Positions 1 through 7,561 of a stretch of DNA of 64,000 nucleotides are shown here, piece after piece (the stretch's first letter is position 1; every line of letters starts with the position of its first letter). Origin of the DNA: Pelorhabdus rhamnosifermentans (GTDB lineage: Bacteria; Bacillota; Negativicutes; UMGS1260); assembly GCF_018835585.1 (NCBI RefSeq), contig NZ_JAHGVE010000008.1:159556-223555 (forward strand). The letters are read 5' to 3'. The position numbers and the translations under genes are program-made. Under the pieces are notes generated by a model. The model searched no databases and had not been told where the DNA came from. It was given only the letters and a program-made list of their open reading frames with translations.

Positions 1-822
1 ATTATTTTTGGCGTATCGTTACTGCGTTCGTATTTTCCAGCCGAGCGCACGAAAAAAATTCTCAGCCACAAGCGGGAGTTCTACGGGAATATTGTGGCTG
101 CACTGCTCGGGATTGTTACGCCCTTTTGTTCCTGTTCTGCCGTGCCTGTGTTCATTGGTTTTATTGAGTCTGGTGTGCCGCTTGGAATTACCTTTTCCTT
201 TTTAATTTCATCGCCGATGGTCAATGAGGTGGCTGTTATTATGCTCTGGGGATTGTTGGGATGGAAAATCATGGCTATTTATATTTTATCCGGTGTTATC
301 ATTGCGATTATTGCCGGCTATCTGATTGGTAAATTTAAATTAGAGCATTTGGTGGAAGACTATGTGTATCAAATGAAAGTGGGCGATACGGAGATTGCCG
401 AACAGTCTTTTTCTGATCGATTGCAATATGCCCAGGACTATACCAAAGAAATTTTAAGAAAAGTGTGGCTGTACGTTATTATTGCTATTGGTATTGGCGG
501 CTTTATCCATGGCTATGCACCAGAAGATTTCCTTATTCAGTATGCAGGTAAGGATAATATCTGGGCGGTACCGATGGCGGTCTTAATTGGTGTTCCTTTA
601 TACTCAAATGCAGCTGGAGTGATTCCGATTGTTACAGCACTGATCCAAAAGGGTATGAGCCTCGGAACAGCACTGGCATTTATGATGGCAGTAACAGCTT
701 TGAGCTTTCCGGAAATGATCATTTTGCGCAATGTGTTGAAACCAAAACTGATTGCGATCTTTATTGCTATTTTAGCGGTGTCCATTATCTTTACAGGATA
801 TCTTTTTAATATTATAATTTAA
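1..822 (+). CDS. Permease of the ArsP/YraQ (DUF318) family, 5' end cut by window edge
   Basis: Frame 1 is open from the first base, so the gene begins before the window; 273 residues are visible. The sequence is very hydrophobic with several membrane segments. The signature TPFCSCSAVP near residue 40 holds the Cys-Ser-Cys pair typical of the family, and is followed by the conserved ISSPMVNE stretch. A hydrophilic loop (about residues 104-145) separates the two membrane halves. Family members export arsenicals or act with thioredoxin-like partners; the substrate here is not known. The ArsR repressor and small thioredoxin-like protein directly downstream form the usual company of this permease and suggest a metal(loid) or thiol-stress role. 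An internal ATG at 94 exists but lies inside the conserved domain and is unlikely to be the start. Confidence 0.85.
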   Translation: MIFGVSLLRSYFPAERTKKILSHKREFYGNIVAALLGIVTPFCSCSAVPVFIGFIESGVPLGITFSFLISSPMVNEVAVIMLWGLLGWKIMAIYILSGVIIAIIAGYLIGKFKLEHLVEDYVYQMKVGDTEIAEQSFSDRLQYAQDYTKEILRKVWLYVIIAIGIGGFIHGYAPEDFLIQYAGKDNIWAVPMAVLIGVPLYSNAAGVIPIVTALIQKGMSLGTALAFMMAVTALSFPEMIILRNVLKPKLIAIFIAILAVSIIFTGYLFNIII

Positions 823-861
823 TCATATTATAAAATAATTAGCATTCTTAAAGTATAAGGC

Positions 862-880
862 ATTAAGTCAAGACTTTAAT
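862..880. promoter_or_regulatory. Candidate ArsR operator
   Basis: The imperfect palindrome ATTAAGTC-AA-GACTTTAAT lies 25 bases before the arsR start, in the gap after the permease gene. Position and symmetry fit an ArsR-family operator, but no binding evidence is visible. Confidence 0.4.
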
Positions 881-905
881 GTGATTTTAGTAGGAGGTTG
901 TTAGG

Positions 906-1229
906 ATGGCGGAAGACATTGTAGTGAAGCTGACGGCAGATTTTTTTAAGACGCTGTCTCACCCGGTCCGGATTAAAATTCTTCACTCGCTGGAACAGGG
1001 TGAGCGTTGCGTTTGCGAGATTATTGAGGAATTGGATATTGAGCAGTCCAATTTGTCACAGCACTTAGGCGTAATGAAAAAGCAGGGGATTATTGATTCT
1101 CATAAAGATGGGCAGAAAGTTATTTATTATATTGCGTATCCATCGGTGATGGACGTGGTAGGGGCGGCAGAAAAAACTCTGAGTGAACAGATTGGGCACA
1201 GTCAAAGTATCCTTAAATTTTTAAAATAA
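906..1229 (+). CDS. ArsR/SmtB-family metal-responsive repressor
   Basis: This 107-residue winged-helix protein is of typical length for the family. The text SHPVRIKILHSL opens the fold, and the recognition helix region QSNLSQHLGVMKKQGI is well conserved. The sequence ERCVCEI (residues 38-44) carries the Cys-Val-Cys motif of the alpha-3 site that binds As(III), Cd(II) or Pb(II) in ArsR and CadC. The ATG at 906 follows a GGAGG site with 7-base spacing. It probably represses its own transcript and perhaps the flanking permease and thioredoxin-like genes. The exact inducer is inference from the CVC motif and the ArsP-like neighbour. Confidence 0.9.
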   Translation: MAEDIVVKLTADFFKTLSHPVRIKILHSLEQGERCVCEIIEELDIEQSNLSQHLGVMKKQGIIDSHKDGQKVIYYIAYPSVMDVVGAAEKTLSEQIGHSQSILKFLK

Positions 1230-1245
1230 TGGGGAGGTAATGAAC

Positions 1246-1476
1246 ATGAAAATCGAAATTTTAGGTATGGGCTGTCAAAAATGCAATGCGTTAGATAATG
1301 CAGCAAAACAAGCAGCGAAAGAACTGGGTATTGATGCTGAATTTGCGAAAGTGGAAGATATTAAAGAGATTATGAAGTACGGTGTCATGACCACACCCGC
1401 TTTGGTGGTTGATGGCGTTGTGAAAGTCGCCGGTAAAGTGCCTGGAAAAGATGAAATTAAAGCTATGTTGAAGTAA
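1246..1476 (+). CDS. Small thioredoxin-like redox-active disulfide protein
   Basis: A 76-residue protein of the short thioredoxin-fold family (redox-active disulfide protein 2, TM0996/MTH895 type). The active site GMGCQKC sits near the N-terminus, and TTPALVVDG is the cis-proline loop. The ATG at 1246 is preferred over the in-frame ATG at 1240 because GGGGAGG ends at 1237, giving 8-base spacing for 1246 and almost none for 1240. It follows arsR by 16 bases and is probably cotranscribed. Proteins of this type often accompany the DUF318 permease seen upstream, perhaps reducing a thiol or metalloid substrate for it; that partnership is inference. Confidence 0.85.
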   Translation: MKIEILGMGCQKCNALDNAAKQAAKELGIDAEFAKVEDIKEIMKYGVMTTPALVVDGVVKVAGKVPGKDEIKAMLK

Positions 1477-1510
1477 AATAAGCGGTCATTTGTAGCTGTT
1501 GAAGAGGAAT

Positions 1511-1680
1511 GGTATTACTGATTATTATGTTAGCACGGTAGGATTGAATGAAGCCACTATAAAAAATATATACAAGAACAAGAAAAACATGATCAGGCAT
1601 TAGATAAGTTAAGTGTATGAGAATATGAAAACCCTTTAAGGGGGAAAAGTGAAGTAGTACCAACATCCCTTGAGGGATAG
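1511..1680 (+). pseudogene. Decayed C-terminus of an IS200-type TnpA transposase
   Basis: Translation in two adjoining frames gives DYYVSTVGLNEATIK and then KYIQEQEKHDQALDKLSV followed, after a stop, by EYENPLRGKSEVV. This matches the C-terminal end of Y1 transposases of IS200/IS605 elements. There is at least one frameshift and one in-frame stop, and the catalytic N-terminal part is absent. It is therefore a relic and cannot encode an active enzyme. Confidence 0.6.
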
Positions 1681-1894
1681 CAAAGGTGTAAAAACCACAG
1701 TGATTTAAACAAAATGAAAGCCAGCGCCTTTAGACGTTGGCAAGTAATAGAGGTTTACAGTCTCAGTGAAAATCACCCGTTGGTGGTTATGATTCAGGCA
1801 ATTTAATCTATCTCTTCGGGAAATTGTAGCGTTAATCCAACGGTTACTTCACTCAAGTTCCCTGAAGGCTCCTTTCTTTTTCATCTTTAATGAT
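1681..1894. other. Relic of IS200/IS605 right end with hairpins
   Basis: No gene. The stretch contains the hairpin GCCAGCGCC-TTTA-GACGTTGGC at 1720-1741 (with G-U pairs), of the kind found at IS605-family ends, just after the TnpA relic. A second T-rich, imperfect inverted segment near 1835-1880 may terminate the minus-strand DUF364 gene. The ends of the former element cannot be set from sequence alone. Confidence 0.4.
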
Positions 1895-2626
1895 TCAGTG
1901 GCCGTAAAAACAAATTCTAGGTAAATGAAATAATTTTGCTAGTCCTGCTGCAGTTACGCCGTAATAAATCAGCGTTTTTTCTTGCTGTAATTCATGGTAC
2001 GTATCGTTGACAAGGACACTACCGGTAGACAGAATGATATCTGCCCAACGAGCGTTTTTGGCATTGAAAGCTGCATCGTCGATGCGAACGCCACAACGAA
2101 TTTGGCCGATGTTATCGGGGTTTAGATCGGTGACACGCAAGTCGAATGACGCATCGTGTAAAGCTTGAATTAAGGCAGGCTGGAAGCCGATAAACGCAAT
2201 TTTAGGCTTGCCATACTGTTTCTGAATGTAGGAAGGCAATTTTTGCGCGCATAGGGCAGGTTCCTTGTCTTTACAATGAACGGTTGCTTTTACTTGATCT
2301 AAATTATGAAGAATAGCATTCAGGGTTGCGACAAACACAGCTCTGTGAAAATTGGTGTTTAGCGGCAATTGGAGTACTTCGCTGAGCGTGCCTTCAAATT
2401 GTCCGGGTTGATCGGTAAAGGCTTGGCCGATTCCAGCACGAAACCGCGCTTCCATCATGACTTCTTTTCCAGTGAGCAGAGGATAATCGTCGCGATCCGG
2501 TTTTCCGATGGCTTCATCAGGAGTCAAAGGACGGGCTGATACAATGATCACTTTTTCTGTATCAGACCAATCTTGGTTTTTGGCTATTTGAGAAAGCTTT
2601 ATTTTTGCCTCTTCCAATAATGTCAT
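1895..2626 (-). CDS. DUF364 family putative heavy-metal chelation protein
   Basis: The 243-residue protein has the two-part build of this family: an N-terminal DUF4213-like half and a C-terminal Rossmann-like DUF364 half starting around KIAFIGFQPALIQAL (about residue 142). Family members occur with nitrogenase-cofactor and other metal-cluster genes, but no reaction is established. The ATG at 2626 follows an AGGAG site at good spacing. It lies at the far end of the minus-strand cluster of orange-protein and MinD-type genes and may be expressed with them or separately, since a strong hairpin (2669-2716) intervenes. A role in metal handling for the cluster is inference. Confidence 0.75.
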   Translation of the reverse strand: MTLLEEAKIKLSQIAKNQDWSDTEKVIIVSARPLTPDEAIGKPDRDDYPLLTGKEVMMEARFRAGIGQAFTDQPGQFEGTLSEVLQLPLNTNFHRAVFVATLNAILHNLDQVKATVHCKDKEPALCAQKLPSYIQKQYGKPKIAFIGFQPALIQALHDASFDLRVTDLNPDNIGQIRCGVRIDDAAFNAKNARWADIILSTGSVLVNDTYHELQQEKTLIYYGVTAAGLAKLFHLPRICFYGH

Positions 2627-2668
2627 ATTCTCTCACTCCTATCGTGATGATGGGTGTACTTTGTATAG

Positions 2669-2716
2669 ATATAGGCGCATCTAGTCAGATGAATATCCGC
2701 GTAGATGCGCCTATAT
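2669..2716 (-). terminator. Strong hairpin between the cofactor operon and the DUF364 gene
   Basis: A perfect 15-bp inverted repeat (arm ATATAGGCGCATCTA) with an 18-base loop lies just past the stop of the gene ending at 2724. There is no long U tract, so it may reduce rather than fully stop read-through, or stabilise the upstream mRNA. Confidence 0.55.
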
Positions 2717-2723
2717 GACTTAC

Positions 2724-3098
2724 TTAATGATTGCCGCAGTTATGACCGTGTTCATGATCGTCATGGTCATGGTCGCAGGCATTGCCTGACTCAATAAGTT
2801 CACCGCGCAGATAGAGAGCAACCAGATTTTCAGGAGTGTCTGCTGGAGCACCGCATAAGACTTTTACACCGCGTTCTTGTAAAATGGATTGAGCTGCTTC
2901 GCCCATGCCGCCAACTAAAATATCTGTGCAGCCTTGGTCGGCGACCCAGTTCGGAATGACGCCAGGCGCATGGGGCGGAGGAGTCAGAGTTTCTTGTTTC
3001 ACGATTTTGCTATCCTCCACAGTTACGATGGCAAATTTTTCGCAGTGACCAAAATGAGTACAAAGTTTTCCGTTTACCAAGGGAATGGCAATTTTCAT
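2724..3098 (-). CDS. NifX/orange-protein domain protein with His-rich tail
   Basis: A 124-residue dinitrogenase iron-molybdenum cofactor family domain: MKIAIPLVNGKLCTHFGHCEKFAI at the start is diagnostic, followed by the GGMGEAAQSIL core. The tail HDHDDHEHGHNCGNH is a likely metal-binding extension. Orange protein (ORP) of Desulfovibrio, which holds a Mo-Cu sulfide cluster, belongs to this superfamily. The start at 3098 is chosen by homology; its AAGGTG site is about 11 bases away, which is loose. The frame stays open upstream into the remains of an Mrp-type ATPase without a stop, so this may be the C-terminal domain of a former MrpORP fusion that is now translated alone. Confidence 0.8.
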   Translation of the reverse strand: MKIAIPLVNGKLCTHFGHCEKFAIVTVEDSKIVKQETLTPPPHAPGVIPNWVADQGCTDILVGGMGEAAQSILQERGVKVLCGAPADTPENLVALYLRGELIESGNACDHDHDDHEHGHNCGNH

Positions 3099-3378
3099 AA
3101 TGTTGTCAACACCTTTCTGTTTTTTTGGAAGCTGATGAAGAAATTGATTAATAATATGTTGCATTTCTTCTTTAGTATGACTGGTTAGACTGTTGATTGT
3201 TTGGCCAGCATCGCCAGCAGTGACTACACTGGGATCGATGGGAAGTCGTCCCAGGAAGGGAAGATTCCAGTCAGATGCGGTTTTTTCCCGCTTTTGAATA
3301 TTTCATGTAGACTGCCGCAGGTAGGGCAGATAAAACTGCTCATATTTTCGATAATGCCTGTAATCGGCATGTGATTAT
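3099..3378 (-). pseudogene. Truncated, frameshifted Mrp/NBP35-type ATPase (MrpORP remnant)
   Basis: The minus strand reads MPITGIIENMSSFICPTCG and then, in another frame, FLGRLPIDPSVVTAGDAG followed by INQFLHQLPKKQKG. These are the middle CxxC segment and the C-terminal part of an Mrp/ApbC ATPase. The Walker A half is missing entirely, and a frameshift lies near 3290-3300 with a stop at 3303-3305. The last part runs in frame into the orange-protein domain at 3098. MrpORP fusions (Mrp plus an orange-protein domain) are known in the orange-protein cluster of Desulfovibrio, so this is best read as a deleted fusion gene. Confidence 0.75.
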
Positions 3379-3382
3379 GTTG

Positions 3383-3751
3383 CTATTTTTTTAAATCCAG
3401 TGCGTTGGGTATGGCGATGGCTGTCAGCTTGTCGGATAGAAAGGCTGATAGCGCTTCTTCTACAGTGCCATTCATCTCGCCCAAGGAATACATGGCGATT
3501 TGCTCGGCCTGCAGCACTTTAAAGGCTTTAGGGCCAACATGACCAGTAATAAGTACTTTGGCTCCTGTTTTTGCCAGGGTCTGACCTGCTTGAATGCCTG
3601 CCCCATGGGCAGCTTCGACGTTCTGCGTGTTGGGCAGAGAATCCCAGGTCTTGTTTTCCTCATCATAGAGGACAAAATAGTCAGCTCGGCCAAATCGGGA
3701 ATCGACTGCTGCATGGCGGTCGTCGCCGTGCGACGTAAAGGCAATTTTCAT
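3383..3751 (-). CDS. NifX/orange-protein domain protein
   Basis: A second, 122-residue member of the dinitrogenase iron-molybdenum cofactor family. It begins MKIAFTSHGDD, continues with the VDSRFGRADYFVLYD strand-turn region, and has a conserved GHVGPKAFKVL stretch. It lacks the His-rich tail of its neighbour. The ATG at 3751 follows GAGGAG with 7-base spacing; an upstream ATG at 3766 has no such site. It lies 25 bases after the MinD-type gene and is probably in the same operon. Such proteins carry metal-sulfur clusters in cofactor assembly or cell-division-related orange-protein complexes; the cofactor here is unknown. Confidence 0.8.
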   Translation of the reverse strand: MKIAFTSHGDDRHAAVDSRFGRADYFVLYDEENKTWDSLPNTQNVEAAHGAGIQAGQTLAKTGAKVLITGHVGPKAFKVLQAEQIAMYSLGEMNGTVEEALSAFLSDKLTAIAIPNALDLKK

Positions 3752-3776
3752 TATGTGTCTCCTCACTTTCTTATCG

Positions 3777-4649
3777 TTAGTCTGTTAAATCTAGGCGGGC
3801 TGCCAAGTTGTGCCAAAGTTTTATTAGAGAGTCTTTGACTTCGCTATTCTCCGGCATTTCCAGCACAGTTTTGCCAGATTGGACGGCATTGTGGAAGATA
3901 TTGCTGTAAGGAATCTGTCCGGCAATGGGAATGGCGTTATGATCGCACCAGGAGATAAGGTCTTGGGTGTTTTCTGAATGTAGGGTGCTTTTGTTAATAC
4001 ATACCGCAAGTGGCAAGTCAAAATGGGATACTAAATCGACTAGCCGCTTTACATCATGCATACTGGAGGCCGACGGTTCGACGACGGCAAGCGCTAAACT
4101 AGCGCCGGATAAAGCGGCGATGGCCGGACAGCCGATACCGGGTGGTCCGTCGGTGATGATGAGTGGCAGATGCTGATTCTCGGCAATCTTTTTTGCTTCT
4201 TGCCGTACTTTGCTGACCAGCTTTCCTGAGTTTTCCATTGCTAGGCCAAGCTCGGCATGAATGAGGCAACCCAAGCGGGTATCCGATACAAACCAGTGTC
4301 CTGCTTGTTTTTCCTGCATGTTGATGGCATGGTCCGGGCAATTGAAGGCGCATACGCCGCAACCCTCACAATTGAGCGGCGTAGTAATAACACCGTTAGT
4401 AATGGCATTAAATCGGCATAATTTGGTACATATACCGCAGTGAGTGCAAGTTTTTTCATTAACGCGTGGCTCAAACCCGGCTTTAAATTCATGGGTTTCA
4501 CGAATGATAGCGCCGCTTATTAAATGAAAATTAGCTGCATCTACGTCACAATCTACAAGTACTTTTTGCGGGGCCAGAAAGGCGAGGGCAGCACTGATGC
4601 TGGTTTTACCTGTGCCACCTTTGCCACTGACAATGACTAATTCCTTCAT
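3777..4649 (-). CDS. MinD-superfamily ATPase with inserted 2[4Fe-4S] ferredoxin domain
   Basis: 290 residues. The deviant Walker A motif SGKGGTGKTS starts at about residue 6. Two ferredoxin motifs, CTHCGICTKLC and CEGCGVCAFNC, are inserted between about residues 68 and 110, and the ATPase fold resumes with ITDGPPGIGCPAI (Walker B region). This layout matches the ATPases DVU2103/2104-type of the orange-protein complex. The ATG at 4649 overlaps the stop of the preceding gene as ATGA, indicating translational coupling and likely a heterodimer with it. ATP-driven loading of a metal-sulfur cluster on the orange-protein partners is the likely role, by analogy. Confidence 0.85.
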   Translation of the reverse strand: MKELVIVSGKGGTGKTSISAALAFLAPQKVLVDCDVDAANFHLISGAIIRETHEFKAGFEPRVNEKTCTHCGICTKLCRFNAITNGVITTPLNCEGCGVCAFNCPDHAINMQEKQAGHWFVSDTRLGCLIHAELGLAMENSGKLVSKVRQEAKKIAENQHLPLIITDGPPGIGCPAIAALSGASLALAVVEPSASSMHDVKRLVDLVSHFDLPLAVCINKSTLHSENTQDLISWCDHNAIPIAGQIPYSNIFHNAVQSGKTVLEMPENSEVKDSLIKLWHNLAARLDLTD

Positions 4650-5497
4650 TTTGTCGTGCCCCTTTCTGTTTTGAGTTGATTCCAAATACTGGATGAAACG
4701 GTGCGGAATTCATCAGATATGTGTCCTGCGGCGTATTGTCTGGCAAAGGACAGACTGTGTGGAATTTTGGCCAATACAGGAATTTGGCGGCTTTCGCATA
4801 ATGCTTCGATGATTTCGTCGCCAGTGGCTGCGTCGCTTTTATTAATTACCACGCCAGTCGGAATCTGGAGTAACCGGGTGATATTCATGGCAAGTTCCAG
4901 GTCATGTCGACCAAAGGGAGTTGGCTCAGTGACAAGAATGCAAAAGTTACTGTCCTTGACGGCTGTTACCATTGAGCAGGAAGTACCGGGCGGACAATCT
5001 AGCAACACATCGCCGGTAAGGTTGGCGGTTTCTTGTTTCATTTTTTTTATGAGCGGGACGGCGCTGGGAGTACCAACTTGGAGTACGCCGCTTACTAGGT
5101 GAATGCCGGGATGCGCCGCAGCTCTTCCGATCATAAGGGTGCCAATATTTTTTTGTTCTTCGCTTATGGCATCTTTAGGGCAAGCGAGCAGGCAGCCGCC
5201 ACAACTGTGGCAAAGTTCGTCAAATAGTAAAGCGGTTTTACCGGAAATAGCGAAGGCATTAAATAAACAGACGGCAGAGCAAGTACCGCATCCATTGCAT
5301 AAAGAGGAGTTAACGTGCGGGATTGTAATGGTAACTTCACGACTGGGATTCTGCCATTCGGGCTGTAAGAATAAATGACAGTTTGGTTCTTCAACATCGC
5401 AGTCGACTAGGGTAATATTTGAATACGCGGTGGCAAGCAGTAGAGCTAACGTGGTTTTGCCAGTTCCCCCTTTGCCGCTGGCAATGCTAATCAGCAT
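4646..5497 (-). CDS. MinD-superfamily ATPase with inserted 2[4Fe-4S] ferredoxin domain
   Basis: 283 residues, paralogous to the next gene. It has SGKGGTGKTT at the N-terminus, then CNGCGTCSAVC and CHSCGGCLLAC ferredoxin motifs, then LLDCPPGTSC. It is the first gene of the operon: AGGAGG lies 7 bases before the ATG at 5497, and a promoter with an operator-like palindrome precedes it (5518-5561). The end overlaps the following ATPase gene by four bases (ATGA). The two ATPases, the orange-protein domains and the Mrp wreck form one transcription unit. Function as an ATP-dependent cofactor-assembly pair is inferred from the Desulfovibrio orange-protein cluster. Confidence 0.85.
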   Translation of the reverse strand: MLISIASGKGGTGKTTLALLLATAYSNITLVDCDVEEPNCHLFLQPEWQNPSREVTITIPHVNSSLCNGCGTCSAVCLFNAFAISGKTALLFDELCHSCGGCLLACPKDAISEEQKNIGTLMIGRAAAHPGIHLVSGVLQVGTPSAVPLIKKMKQETANLTGDVLLDCPPGTSCSMVTAVKDSNFCILVTEPTPFGRHDLELAMNITRLLQIPTGVVINKSDAATGDEIIEALCESRQIPVLAKIPHSLSFARQYAAGHISDEFRTVSSSIWNQLKTERGTTK

Positions 5498-5517
5498 AGG
5501 AGTTCCTCCTTTGAATG

Positions 5518-5561
5518 TTGAACCATATTTCATAATTAAGCTAAAAAAATTAAGATAACAA
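5518..5561 (-). promoter_or_regulatory. Promoter with operator for the MinD/orange-protein operon
   Basis: On the minus strand TTGTTA (5561-5556), a 17-base spacer and TAATTA (5538-5533) form a plausible promoter. The -10 runs straight into TTATGAAATATGGTTCAA (5535-5518), a variant of the palindrome found at the DUF134 and modA promoters. The Shine-Dalgarno site of the first ATPase gene follows. Confidence 0.55.
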
Positions 5562-5622
5562 ATCTATAAACATTAGTCGTCGTATTCTGGATGAACCCAC
5601 ATTTTCGGGGTGATAAAAATGC

Positions 5623-5638
5623 ATGAAATATATTTCAT
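5623..5638. promoter_or_regulatory. Perfect 16-bp palindrome, best copy of the shared operator
   Basis: ATGAAATATATTTCAT is a perfect palindrome between the DUF134 stop (5657) and the MinD-operon promoter (5533-5561). It is the ideal form of the motif found at 5518, 6108 and 9749 and could be an upstream or looping operator. Confidence 0.6.
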
Positions 5639-5656
5639 AAATAAGGTTAAAATTTT

Positions 5657-6091
5657 TTATTCCTCGTCACGACTCACAGTGGAAGCTTGGCATGCTGGGC
5701 ATGTTAGATCATGGCAACGTTGTCCTGTACCATGAGGCAAGGTCCATTTATGACCGCAGGTCCGACATGTAAAATGACGTAGACCTGTCTGACAACGGTG
5801 AGCAATGCGAAAGTTTCCACCGCCTACCCGTATTGCATTCCCCTGCCATAATGCGGCAGCTATTTTTTGATGGGCCATACTAACAATACGATGAAAGGTA
5901 GGACGTGATATTTCCATTCGCTCCGCTGCAGCAGCCTGATCCAATTGTTCGATATCCGCTAGGCGAATGGCTTCCATTTCTTCCACAGTTAACGTGACTT
6001 CTTCAAGGGTGCGTAAGGGAATTCCTGCGGGCTTGTAGTGTGTAACAGGCGGCAATTGTTCTACGCGACGTTCTTTATATGGACGGCCCAT
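5657..6091 (-). CDS. DUF134 family DNA-binding protein with C-terminal zinc ribbon
   Basis: A 144-residue protein. The N-terminal half has a sigma-like helix-turn-helix: EEMEAIRLADIEQLDQAAAA and then ISRPTFHRIVSMAHQKIA (about residues 61-78). The C-terminal part HFTCRTCGHKW and then CPAC (about residues 104-135) is a four-Cys zinc ribbon. The gene sits just upstream of the MinD/orange-protein operon on the same strand and has its own sigma-70-like promoter with a near-perfect palindrome placed right after the -10. DUF134 genes are regularly found beside orange-protein and MinD ATPase genes. A repressor role, including autoregulation, is inferred from the HTH and the operator layout. Confidence 0.8.
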   Translation of the reverse strand: MGRPYKERRVEQLPPVTHYKPAGIPLRTLEEVTLTVEEMEAIRLADIEQLDQAAAAERMEISRPTFHRIVSMAHQKIAAALWQGNAIRVGGGNFRIAHRCQTGLRHFTCRTCGHKWTLPHGTGQRCHDLTCPACQASTVSRDEE

Positions 6092-6107
6092 AGTACTCCT
6101 TTCAAAT

Positions 6108-6157
6108 TATGAACTATATTTCATAAACAATATATAATATTAAACGAGAAATGTCAA
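6108..6157 (-). promoter_or_regulatory. DUF134 promoter and autoregulatory operator
   Basis: Minus strand: TTGACA (6157-6152), 17-base spacer, TATATT (6134-6129). Immediately downstream lies TATGAAATATAGTTCATA (6125-6108), an 18-bp palindrome broken at one pair. The operator covers the expected start of transcription, as for a repressor site. Confidence 0.7.
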
Positions 6158-6169
6158 GGAATGCTAAAT

Positions 6170-6469
6170 TTATTTTTGCTTTTCGGCGGTATGGATTGCT
6201 GTAACTGCCGCATTCACTGCCTCATTACTGCCTAATAAAGCCACAGTATTCACATGTTGTGGACAGTTTCCGATAATTTCTACTGCGATAACATTCCCGG
6301 CTTTTTGGCCGATATCTGTGTAGTAAAATAAGCTAGGAAGATCCATCTGAATGAGACCGATCGCATCAAAATGAGTATCTTCTACTTGTTTTCTTGCCTC
6401 TGGTGGCATCCGTCGTAATAACAAAGCAATGGTATTGGGACGGGGAGCACGAATAATACGTGTAATCAT
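6170..6469 (-). CDS. Small protein resembling a bacterial microcompartment (BMC) domain
   Basis: 99 residues. The segment DAIGLIQMDLPSLFYYTDIG, followed by QKAGNV, a glycine turn and SNEAVNAAVTAI, follows the residue pattern of BMC shell domains (GLIE, a D..KaanV helix, then V.AAv helix). The ATG at 6469 follows GGAGG with 6-base spacing. It stands alone upstream of the DUF134 gene with no other microcompartment genes nearby, so a shell role is doubtful. The BMC reading rests only on visual pattern; otherwise it is a conserved-looking small protein of unknown function. Confidence 0.55.
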   Translation of the reverse strand: MITRIIRAPRPNTIALLLRRMPPEARKQVEDTHFDAIGLIQMDLPSLFYYTDIGQKAGNVIAVEIIGNCPQHVNTVALLGSNEAVNAAVTAIHTAEKQK

Positions 6470-6797
6470 AATATACCTCCGTTTCGGTGAACTATTCCTG
6501 TAATCATTCTTTGTTAAACAATGCAATTCCTTTTTTCGAAAAACGATTCTAGATGATATCTTTGGATAAACTGTAGAAAAATCGTGTTTGTATATTCGAA
6601 TAGTTTGTTAGGCAATAATCTTAAAGGGGTTTAGTTTTGATGGAGGAATTGTCTAGAACGAAAACGAATTAATTATAAATTATTGCTATGAATTTGTTTG
6701 TTGAATAGTTTTGTAGGCAGCGTTAAGCTTTTCATGGAAAGGGAAGATAAAAAGTAATAAATGCGAGTGTTTACGCAATCAATTGGGGGAGAGGCAG

Positions 6798-7550
6798 TTG
6801 TTAAAACTAGAAAATTTATCGGTCGCAGTCAATGACCGTCCGATATTGCATGATGTCAATTTGCATATCAAGCCGGGTGAAATACATGTGCTGTTTGGAC
6901 CGAATGGTACGGGAAAGTCAACATTATTAGGTGCGATCATGGGGTTTTCCAGATATACCATTACTGCCGGGAAAATTTATTTTAAAGGACAGGACATAAC
7001 GAATCTTGCCGTAGATGAACGCGCTCGTCGGGGACTTGGAGTAATGATTCAGCGACCGCCGACACTCCGTGGGCTTACGGTGCGCGAAATGGTAAGAATT
7101 TGCGGGAAAGATCAGGTTGATGTGGACAAGCTGGCCGATAAAACCAATATGCTGACCTTTTTGGAACGAGGCGTGAACGAAGGATTTTCCGGTGGCGAGA
7201 TCAAACGTTCCGAATTGCTGCAATTGATGGCTCAGCAGCCAGACTTGGTTATGCTGGATGAACCGGAGTCAGGTGTTGATATTGAAAATATCGCTGTTGT
7301 AGGGCAGGCGGCTAATGTTATTTTAGAACGTGATTTGCGCAAAAATGGTCAAACCATCAAAAAATACCGGAATGATCGAAAAAAATCAGGCTTAATTATT
7401 ACCCATACGGGTCATATTTTGGAATATGTGCCGGCAGATATGGCTCATGTTATGTATCAAGGTACGTTATCCTGTAGTGGAAATCCACAGGAGATGCTGT
7501 CTTGTATTCAGGAAAAAGGTTATGAAGAATGTGTGAATTGCGCAAGATAG
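6798..7550 (+). CDS. sufC: SufC-type Fe-S cluster assembly ATPase
   Basis: A 250-residue ABC-class ATPase: GPNGTGKST (Walker A, near residue 34), the SufC-like signature FSGGEIKRSELLQ, and VMLDEPESGVDIE (Walker B and D-loop). The ESGVD form and the YGL-like lack of membrane partners distinguish SufC from transport ATPases. Translation probably starts at the TTG at 6798, 6 bases after GGGGGAGAGG; an upstream TTG at 6783 precedes that site. It is followed 11 bases later by the SufB-like gene. With no sufS, sufU or second scaffold gene, the pair matches the minimal two-gene SufBC/SMS layout found in many anaerobes and archaea. Confidence 0.9.
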   Translation: MLKLENLSVAVNDRPILHDVNLHIKPGEIHVLFGPNGTGKSTLLGAIMGFSRYTITAGKIYFKGQDITNLAVDERARRGLGVMIQRPPTLRGLTVREMVRICGKDQVDVDKLADKTNMLTFLERGVNEGFSGGEIKRSELLQLMAQQPDLVMLDEPESGVDIENIAVVGQAANVILERDLRKNGQTIKKYRNDRKKSGLIITHTGHILEYVPADMAHVMYQGTLSCSGNPQEMLSCIQEKGYEECVNCAR

Positions 7551-7561
7551 GGGGATGAAAC

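Noticed and set aside
1681..1894. CRISPR or tandem-repeat array
   Set aside because: Only single hairpins of an IS200/IS605 relic are seen; no regular repeats anywhere in the window.
4701..5378. Long plus-strand frames opposite the MinD-type ATPase gene
   Set aside because: They are shadows of the minus-strand genes, which have clear Walker and ferredoxin motifs.
5500..5660. Sigma-54 promoter for the orange-protein operon, as in Desulfovibrio
   Set aside because: No convincing GG-N10-GC pair at the right place, and no sigma-54 activator gene nearby; a sigma-70-like promoter fits better.
6170..6469. A microcompartment locus
   Set aside because: Only one BMC-like small protein; no shell vertex protein or encapsulated enzymes nearby.
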